DNA of 5,550 nt from Gammaproteobacteria bacterium (GTDB taxonomy: Bacteria; Pseudomonadota; Gammaproteobacteria; Steroidobacterales; Steroidobacteraceae): contig RGYP01000141.1 in assembly GCA_010031985.1 (NCBI GenBank), forward strand, positions 1 to 5,550, written 5' to 3'. Shown one piece after another: positions 1-4,243 of this stretch. The notes beneath the pieces were generated by a model. The model was not told the origin of the DNA. It saw only the letters and a program-made list of their open reading frames with translations, and ran no database searches. Every line of letters starts with the position of its first letter. The stretch's first letter is position 1. The translations under genes were made by a program, and so were the position numbers.

Positions 1-458
1 GTGCCGCGCAGTGGCAATGGCTCGAGTCGCAACTGTCGGTGCCTGCGGATCTGCGGATCTTTGCCTCAAGTTTGCAGGTGGTGGCGGACTTCCCCGGTTG
101 GGAAGCGTGGATCAACTACGCGGATGATCACCAGCGGCTGCTGCAGAGCATCCGCGACCGCAAAGTGAATGGACTGATCTGCATCAGTGGCGATACTCAC
201 TACGCCGAAATCTCGCGCCTCGATCTCAATGCAGCGTATCCGCTTTGGGATATCACCTCGAGCGGTCTCACCGAGGTCTGGCCAGTGACGCCGCCCAATT
301 CGCGGCGGGTCGGAGCGGTACTGCGTGAACAAAACTTTGGTTTGCTGAGCATCGATTGGCAAGCATCACAACCCGTAGTGACTGCGCAAGCCATCGACAG
401 ATATGGTAGGGCTCGGCTCGAACAAAAAATCATGGCCGCGTCTTTGCGGCCTGAGTGA
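1..458 (+). CDS. PhoD-like alkaline phosphatase, C-terminal part (5' partial)
   Basis: The reading frame is already open at the left edge (first full codon at position 3) and ends with TGA at 456-458, giving 151 visible residues. A GTG at 39 is not a credible start, because the residues before it (AAQWQWLESQLS) continue the family pattern of a Gln-Trp-x-Trp-Leu-Glu helix followed by 'PADLRIFASSLQVV'. The segment ISGDTHYAE carries the Gly-Asp-x-His metal motif (codons 189-200), and 'WDITSSGLTEVW' follows, as is typical near the end of PhoD-like metallophosphoesterases. Such enzymes are exported and hydrolyse phosphomono- or diesters using metal ions. The N-terminal half, including any signal peptide and the other metal ligands, lies outside the window, so intactness cannot be judged. 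The gene converges on the phytase gene with 26 bp between the two stop codons. The family call is firm; the exact substrate is unknown. Confidence -1.
   Translation, partial: AAQWQWLESQLSVPADLRIFASSLQVVADFPGWEAWINYADDHQRLLQSIRDRKVNGLICISGDTHYAEISRLDLNAAYPLWDITSSGLTEVWPVTPPNSRRVGAVLREQNFGLLSIDWQASQPVVTAQAIDRYGRARLEQKIMAASLRPE
434..451 (-). terminator. Probable Rho-independent terminator of the phytase gene
   Basis: A perfect 6-bp GC stem, GGCCGC/GCGGCC with a 6-nt loop, occupies 434-451. Read on the minus strand, the direction of the phytase gene, it is followed after four bases by six T residues (complement of 424-429). On the plus strand no T run follows, so the signal is directional. It lies about 33 bp past the phytase stop and inside the final codons of the convergent PhoD-like gene. 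The 4-nt gap between stem and T run is slightly long, which lowers confidence. Confidence -1.
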
Positions 459-484
459 ATGCACGACGCTACGCTGGAACAAGC

Positions 485-1570
485 TTACTGCGTGATTGGT
501 TTGATCTCCCGCAGCAGGGCGTCCAAGTCATAGAAGTGGAAAGTCTTGTCGGTCGACATGGCGACGAGCAGGCCACCAGGGAACCCGGGCAGCGGTTGCG
601 TCGTCAGGTCTATCCCGTCTGTTTCGACCGCTGCAATGCGAACGCGGCCGACAACCCCGTGCCTGTGCGGGGAGTCTGCCGGCCCATCGAGTTCGAAAAC
701 CCGTAATTCGCCAGCCTGTTGATCAGAGACAAAAAGCAGCGGTTTTTCTCTATTGCGACGGAAGACGGCACTGCCCTCTTGGTCTCGCGCGAAACCCGTC
801 AATCCGAATTGCGCGATTTCGTCATCGGCGTCTTTGACTGCGGGATCAGCGTGATACTCGCGGATGCCGAATGTCTCGTCGCTCACGAATATGACGCCTC
901 GGACTGCATCAACCGAGAGGGCTTCGATTTCTTTCCGACCACTCCATTCGCCAAACGCACGCACCTTGATTCCCTTGACGGTGCCTGTGCCGTCATCGAC
1001 CAGCCGATACTGATGCAGGTAACCCTCTGTCGGTGCGAACCGATCGGAGCGGCTGACTATCGCGAACACGGCGCCGTCGGTGGCGCGTGTGTACGTTGCG
1101 ATCCCCATCACATCGCGTGCGCGCTCGCCTTCAAAAACCGGAATGCCACCGCCATCGACAGGCCGCATGTCGGGCAAAGAAAAAACCCGCAAGCGATGCG
1201 CAAACCGCTCGGCGACAATCACGACGTCGGTTTTTTGACCACCGAGCATGATGTCGTAGGCCACATCGACATTATTGGGCCGAAGCAGTCCGCGCACCGT
1301 CAGATCGTGTCGGACCTTGCCGTCGAGTCCGAAGACGAACAGCGCGCCGTCGGCGTCTTTATCGGTTCCCAGAACCAGACTTTTCGAGGGATCTTTGCGA
1401 TCGATCCAGATGGCCGGATCGTCGGAGTCGTGGCGAACTTTTTCGGTGGTGATTTTGGGCTGCAGAACGGGGGGCGAGGCTGCTGCCGCGACTGTCAGCG
1501 TCGCCACGCCGAGTGTTGTCAAGATCAGGCATTTTCCCGCAATGATCGTCAGTGTTCGAAGTGGCTTCAT
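485..1570 (-). CDS. Beta-propeller phytase (3-phytase), exported
   Basis: This 361-residue protein matches the beta-propeller phytase family, calcium-dependent enzymes that remove phosphates from myo-inositol hexakisphosphate. Residues 1 to about 31 form a signal peptide: K2 and R5, a hydrophobic core, then an Ala-rich end 'AAAAS'. Family signatures appear in order: DSDDPAIW (48-55), LVLGTDK (65-71), NNVDV (99-103), KEIEALSVD (213-221), FVSDETFGI (228-236), GFARDQEGSAVF (259-270), ETDGID (316-321) and FPGGLLVAM (330-338). The acidic and lysine positions expected to bind calcium and phosphate therefore appear to be present. About 330 mature residues fit one six-bladed propeller, not the double-domain form. 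The ATG at 1570 was chosen because it gives the proper signal peptide. No clear Shine-Dalgarno precedes it, only an A-rich leader. It is divergent from the TonB receptor and convergent with the PhoD-like gene. The family call is very secure; activity is inferred. Confidence -1.
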   Translation of the reverse strand: MKPLRTLTIIAGKCLILTTLGVATLTVAAAASPPVLQPKITTEKVRHDSDDPAIWIDRKDPSKSLVLGTDKDADGALFVFGLDGKVRHDLTVRGLLRPNNVDVAYDIMLGGQKTDVVIVAERFAHRLRVFSLPDMRPVDGGGIPVFEGERARDVMGIATYTRATDGAVFAIVSRSDRFAPTEGYLHQYRLVDDGTGTVKGIKVRAFGEWSGRKEIEALSVDAVRGVIFVSDETFGIREYHADPAVKDADDEIAQFGLTGFARDQEGSAVFRRNREKPLLFVSDQQAGELRVFELDGPADSPHRHGVVGRVRIAAVETDGIDLTTQPLPGFPGGLLVAMSTDKTFHFYDLDALLREIKPITQ

Positions 1571-1613
1571 TTTTTTATGTTAGCTCGAGAGCGAAAAAAT
1601 AGCCCTCAGAAAA

Positions 1614-1642
1614 ATAATAAATCCGCAACAAAACCTTAACAA
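1614..1642 (-). promoter_or_regulatory. Candidate sigma70-type promoter of the phytase gene
   Basis: On the minus strand, TTGTTA (complement of 1637-1642) is followed after exactly 17 nt by TATTAT (complement of 1614-1619). These match the -35 and -10 consensus at 4 of 6 and 5 of 6 positions. Transcription would begin near 1607, giving a leader of about 37 nt before the ATG at 1570. The surrounding 1571-1640 stretch is AT-rich compared with the coding regions. No match to the enterobacterial Pho box was seen, so phosphate control is not shown by the sequence. Confidence -1.
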
Positions 1643-1658
1643 TGATCAAAGACCATTG
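1640..1658. promoter_or_regulatory. Imperfect palindrome, possible operator between divergent genes
   Basis: The sequence CAATGATCAAAGACCATTG has arms CAATGATC and GACCATTG around a 3-nt centre, with 7 of 8 positions pairing. It overlaps the proposed -35 of the phytase promoter and lies about 70 bp upstream of the receptor start. It is therefore placed where a regulator could act on both divergent genes. No specific regulator family can be named from it. Confidence -1.
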
Positions 1659-1702
1659 CGCGCTGCACTAGGCACCGTTCGGCTGCCAGAAAAGCCGTTT
1701 CA

Positions 1703-1714
1703 GGGTCTGGACCC
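1703..1714. repeat. Short palindrome abutting the receptor Shine-Dalgarno
   Basis: GGGTC TG GACCC forms 5-bp perfect arms with a 2-nt centre. Its right arm directly touches the Shine-Dalgarno region that begins at 1715. It could be a protein site, or as RNA a small structure next to the ribosome site. A 2-nt loop is too tight for a stable full hairpin, and arms of 5 bp are often due to chance, so this is a weak call. Confidence -1.
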
Positions 1715-1724
1715 AAAGGGAGAG
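1715..1724 (+). promoter_or_regulatory. Ribosome binding site of the TonB receptor gene
   Basis: AAAGGGAGAG contains a good anti-16S match (AGGGAG) and ends 5 nt before the ATG at 1730. It supports that start over other codons, and the signal peptide that follows agrees. No convincing plus-strand -35/-10 pair was found upstream. Confidence -1.
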
Positions 1725-1729
1725 TTGCC

Positions 1730-2599
1730 ATGGCTTCATTCGATCGCGCGATCGTCTTGTCTGTGTCTTCGGTGCTTGCAGTGGCTAGCGCTGCATCGAT
1801 GGCCGATCAAACGGCTTCGCCGAATAATGCGGTACAAAGCGGTGAACTGACCGAAGTCGTTGTCCTCGGCTCCCGCCCGATTGCCGAGTCCGAAGCCGCC
1901 GCGTTGCGCATCCAAAGAAATTCCGACAATCTCGTCGCCGTCGCCGCTGCCGACGCCGTCGGCCGTCTACCCGATCAAAATATCGCGCAAGCCGCGAGCC
2001 GCGTGCCAGGCGTCGCGGTTGAGCGTGACCAAGGCCAGGCGCGATACATCAGCCTGCGTGGCGCCCCCAATTATTGGACTACCCTGAGCTTTGACGGCAT
2101 TACGGTGGTGAGCCCCGAGGGTCGTGACGCCCGCTACGACTCCGTGCCCTCGGCGATCGCCTCGCAGATCATCGTGACCAAGGCCGTGACCCCGGATATG
2201 TCGAGCGAGACCGTCTCCGGCAACGTCAATATCGTCACGCGTTCGGCCTTCGACTTTGATGGCCTCCGCGTCTCCGGCAAGGCGGGCTACGGCAAGGCCT
2301 CGCTCGGTGATCGCCCGCAGTACGAGGGCTACGGTGTCTACTCGGATCGCTTCGACACCGATGCGATCTCGATGATCGGCAGGGAGATCTCGTCGCGCAG
2401 ACGGCCGCTTGCACGCCGACGCCCAATCCGACACCGACCACCTCGGGCTACGCCGATGTATGCATCGGTAACACGCCGCAAAAAGGCACGATTTACGGTA
2501 TCGATATTCGGCAGCGCTCGACGCTCCGCGCCTTCGAGCAGTCCATCTTCACCAACACCATCGAAGGCAAGCACGGCTTGGGCGAGGGCTGGAGCCTGA
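1730..2599 (+). CDS. TonB receptor fragment 1: signal peptide and plug domain
   Basis: As read in frame, this open frame gives 289 residues, but only about the first 207 (to roughly 2350) look like receptor. Residues 1 to about 25 are a signal peptide with the Ala-rich end 'VASAASMA'. 'LTEVVVLGSRP' (about 40-50) resembles the mature N-terminal TonB-box region. The plug follows: 'AVGRLPDQNIAQAASRVPGVAVERDQGQARYISLRG' pattern at about 76-111, 'FDGITVVSPEGRDARYDSVPSAIASQIIVTKAVTPDM' pattern at about 120-156, and 'VSGNVNIVTRSAFDF' at about 162-176, the conserved end of the plug. The start of the barrel is seen in 'GYGVYSDRF'. After that the residues turn into Arg/Pro/Ser-rich low-complexity text, the mark of an out-of-frame GC-rich read, until a stop at 2597-2599. 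Confidence -1.
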   Translation: MASFDRAIVLSVSSVLAVASAASMADQTASPNNAVQSGELTEVVVLGSRPIAESEAAALRIQRNSDNLVAVAAADAVGRLPDQNIAQAASRVPGVAVERDQGQARYISLRGAPNYWTTLSFDGITVVSPEGRDARYDSVPSAIASQIIVTKAVTPDMSSETVSGNVNIVTRSAFDFDGLRVSGKAGYGKASLGDRPQYEGYGVYSDRFDTDAISMIGREISSRRRPLARRRPIRHRPPRATPMYASVTRRKKARFTVSIFGSARRSAPSSSPSSPTPSKASTAWARAGA

Positions 2600-4242
2600 A
2601 TTGGCTCGGAAACTACACCGAGTCGAAGGACGACCGTTCGGTTGTCGGCGAAGCAAGCTGGGAAAGTCCGAGCACTCGGACGCTGCGCCCCACGGTGAGC
2701 TACGACTTCTCAGACCCTAATCGCTCGAGATTGCAGTTGTTCACCACCCTGCAGTTGGCATCGCCGACACGCTTTCAGGCAGGAACACCGGTAACGGCCA
2801 TCGACACATTCACCAAACCGCTGGTTTCTTTGACTGCGCTTGATGCTGTCGACACCACCAAGGCGTACACCGGTCGTTTGTACATCATGCACGATACGGA
2901 TCTTTTGGGTGGCGATGCAGTGATCAAAGCGGGTGTGCAGTACGACCAGCGCACGAAGGTGGTCGATGAGCGCAACCTGGTTTTGAATACTGCGGCACAA
3001 TTCAGCACCATTGGGCTGTCGACGGATTACAACCAGTTCTCGCTCGACAAGCCGTTTCTCGGCCGCATTCCGATGGACTACACCTTCCGTTACTTCGATC
3101 CCGCCAAGATGCGCGCGGCGATCAGCTCGGCACGCAACAGCTTCAGCCTCAACCCCGTACCCGCCAATTTCTACGATGTCCGTGAGCAGGTTCTCGCGGG
3201 CTACGTGATGGGTACGGTGAAGTGGGGTTGGGGTTCAGCGGTCGCCGGTGTACGCGTCGAGAATCTGAAAAACCGCGGTATCGCCAACGGTACGGTCGCC
3301 GGCGTCAATCGGCAGATCATCGCCGAATCCAGCGACACGCAGGCGTTTCCCAGCCTTCACGTCAACTACAACCTCGATGACACCAAGAAACTGCGCTTTT
3401 CTTTGAGCACCGGTGCTGCGCGCGCCGACTACGATCAGATGCGGCCGAATGTGGTTGTCAATGACACCAACCTTTCGATCTCCGGTGGAAACCCGGCTGT
3501 GAAGCCTGAAAAGGCGAAAGGCGCCGACGTCTATTTCGAGTGGTACATGGAACCGCAGGGTTACCTGATGGCGGGCGTGTTCTACAAGGACGTGAGCGAC
3601 GTGCTCTATCGTCAATCGCGGATCTTCAATTCCGATGCACTGAACAGCAACGGCATTGATCGCTCGGGATATGTGTTCTCGGGCATCACGAACGGTGGCG
3701 ATGGCTACTTGAAGGGCATCGAGGCGGCTGCGCAGTTGCAGCTTGAACCGTACACGGCCTCGATGGGCTTGCCAGAGTGGATGGGTGGCTTTGGCATCCG
3801 TGCCACGGCGACCCTCAACGAGAGCGAAGTCACCAAGCCCGCTGTGGGCAGCATTCCTGCGCGCAAGCTGCGTCTCCCGGGTACGTCCGACGAGGTGTAT
3901 AACTTCGCCGTTTATTACGAAAAGTATGGTGCGTCCCTCCAGCTCAGCTATCAGAAGCGCTCGCTGTGGCTTGACTCGTTCGCTGACGACCTTACCGATG
4001 CCGGCGATACCTACTGGGCCGCTGATGACGAGCTCGATTTCTCGGCTCGTTATTCGGTGAACAAAAATTTCGAGATTTACTTCGATGCCACCAATCTGCT
4101 CAACAACTCGGGTCGTCGCTTCTCCGAGCCGGGCAATTTGTTGTCGGCAACGGGTATCCCCTCAGCTTTCAGTGACAGACAAACGATTGAGTGGGAGAGC
4201 TTTGGTCGCCGCTATGCGGCGGGCGTGCGCTTCAGCTTCTGA
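2311..4242 (+). CDS. TonB receptor fragment 2: beta-barrel
   Basis: This frame opens after a stop at 2308-2310 and runs to 4242. Receptor-like sequence begins at about 2365 ('DLDDRQGDLVAQTA') and continues through 'GTIYGIDIRQRSTLRAFEQ', 'NTIEGKHGLGEGWSLNW' and 'NYTESKDDR'. Later landmarks are 'LHVNYNLDDTKKLRFSLSTGAARADYDQMRP', 'GGNPAVKPEKAKGADVYFEWYMEPQGYLMAGVFYKDVSDV' and the final strands 'FEIYFDATNLLNNSGRRF' to 'RFSF'. These are standard barrel landmarks, including the NP-x-x-KPE motif before a long surface-strand pair. A TTG at 2578 could formally start a 554-residue product. It has no convincing ribosome site and no signal peptide, and it falls in the middle of a conserved block, so it is not a genuine start. 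Confidence -1.
   Translation, partial: SPAVRGLRCLLGSLRHRCDLDDRQGDLVAQTAACTPTPNPTPTTSGYADVCIGNTPQKGTIYGIDIRQRSTLRAFEQSIFTNTIEGKHGLGEGWSLNWLGNYTESKDDRSVVGEASWESPSTRTLRPTVSYDFSDPNRSRLQLFTTLQLASPTRFQAGTPVTAIDTFTKPLVSLTALDAVDTTKAYTGRLYIMHDTDLLGGDAVIKAGVQYDQRTKVVDERNLVLNTAAQFSTIGLSTDYNQFSLDKPFLGRIPMDYTFRYFDPAKMRAAISSARNSFSLNPVPANFYDVREQVLAGYVMGTVKWGWGSAVAGVRVENLKNRGIANGTVAGVNRQIIAESSDTQAFPSLHVNYNLDDTKKLRFSLSTGAARADYDQMRPNVVVNDTNLSISGGNPAVKPEKAKGADVYFEWYMEPQGYLMAGVFYKDVSDVLYRQSRIFNSDALNSNGIDRSGYVFSGITNGGDGYLKGIEAAAQLQLEPYTASMGLPEWMGGFGIRATATLNESEVTKPAVGSIPARKLRLPGTSDEVYNFAVYYEKYGASLQLSYQKRSLWLDSFADDLTDAGDTYWAADDELDFSARYSVNKNFEIYFDATNLLNNSGRRFSEPGNLLSATGIPSAFSDRQTIEWESFGRRYAAGVRFSF
2339..2365 (+). 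other. Frame-disruption junction inside the receptor gene
   Basis: Upstream, the plug frame reads YSDRF at 2339-2353. Downstream, the other frame reads DLDDRQGD from 2365. Both look like genuine receptor sequence, so the change of frame falls between them. The third frame is closed by TGA at 2373-2375. No slippery heptamer of the X-XXY-YYZ type is present, so programmed frameshifting is not supported. Confidence -1.
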
Positions 4243-4243
4243 A

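Larger units (their letters stand above)
1730..4242 (+). pseudogene. TonB-dependent outer-membrane receptor, split by a frame disruption
   Basis: This is one receptor gene in two frames. It begins at the ATG at 1730 and ends with TGA at 4240-4242 after a C-terminal 'AAGVRFSF', whose terminal aromatic is the usual outer-membrane barrel signature. The family forms a 22-strand barrel with an N-terminal plug and uses TonB energy to import ligands too large for porins. The plug half is read in the frame of 1730. The barrel half is read in a frame equivalent to a -1 shift, open from 2311 onward. The two halves total roughly 830 residues, somewhat short for this receptor type. The residues normally linking plug to mid-barrel seem absent, so a deletion whose length is not a multiple of three, near 2350-2365, fits best. 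Neither half would work alone. Because it lies between a phytase and a phosphoesterase, inositol phosphates are a likely ligand, by inference. A sequencing or assembly error is a real alternative, since the barrel frame is otherwise intact. Confidence -1.

Noticed and set aside
44..60. Tandem 8-bp direct repeat (TGCGGATC twice)
   Set aside because: It encodes a normal family segment (PADLRIF) and has only two copies, so chance codon repetition explains it.
719..1639. A 306-residue plus-strand open frame opposite the phytase gene
   Set aside because: It lies antisense to a clear phytase, has no ribosome site, and its Cys/Arg/His-rich composition resembles no domain. It is a shadow of GC-rich codon use.
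1571..1729. Pho box for PhoB control
   Set aside because: No pair of CTGTCAT-like repeats with the right spacing is visible in the intergenic region, so phosphate regulation is not claimed from sequence.
2339..2390. Programmed -1 frameshift joining plug and barrel
   Set aside because: No slippery heptamer is present at the switch, receptors of this family are not known to use one, and barrel sequence seems to be missing.
1967..2434. A 155-residue minus-strand open frame over the receptor plug
   Set aside because: The plus strand encodes conserved plug motifs here, and the antisense protein shows no recognisable domain or start signal.
2578..2580. TTG as the start of an independent 554-residue receptor
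   Set aside because: Conserved receptor sequence continues upstream in the same frame to about 2365. There is no signal peptide or plug, and no good ribosome site.
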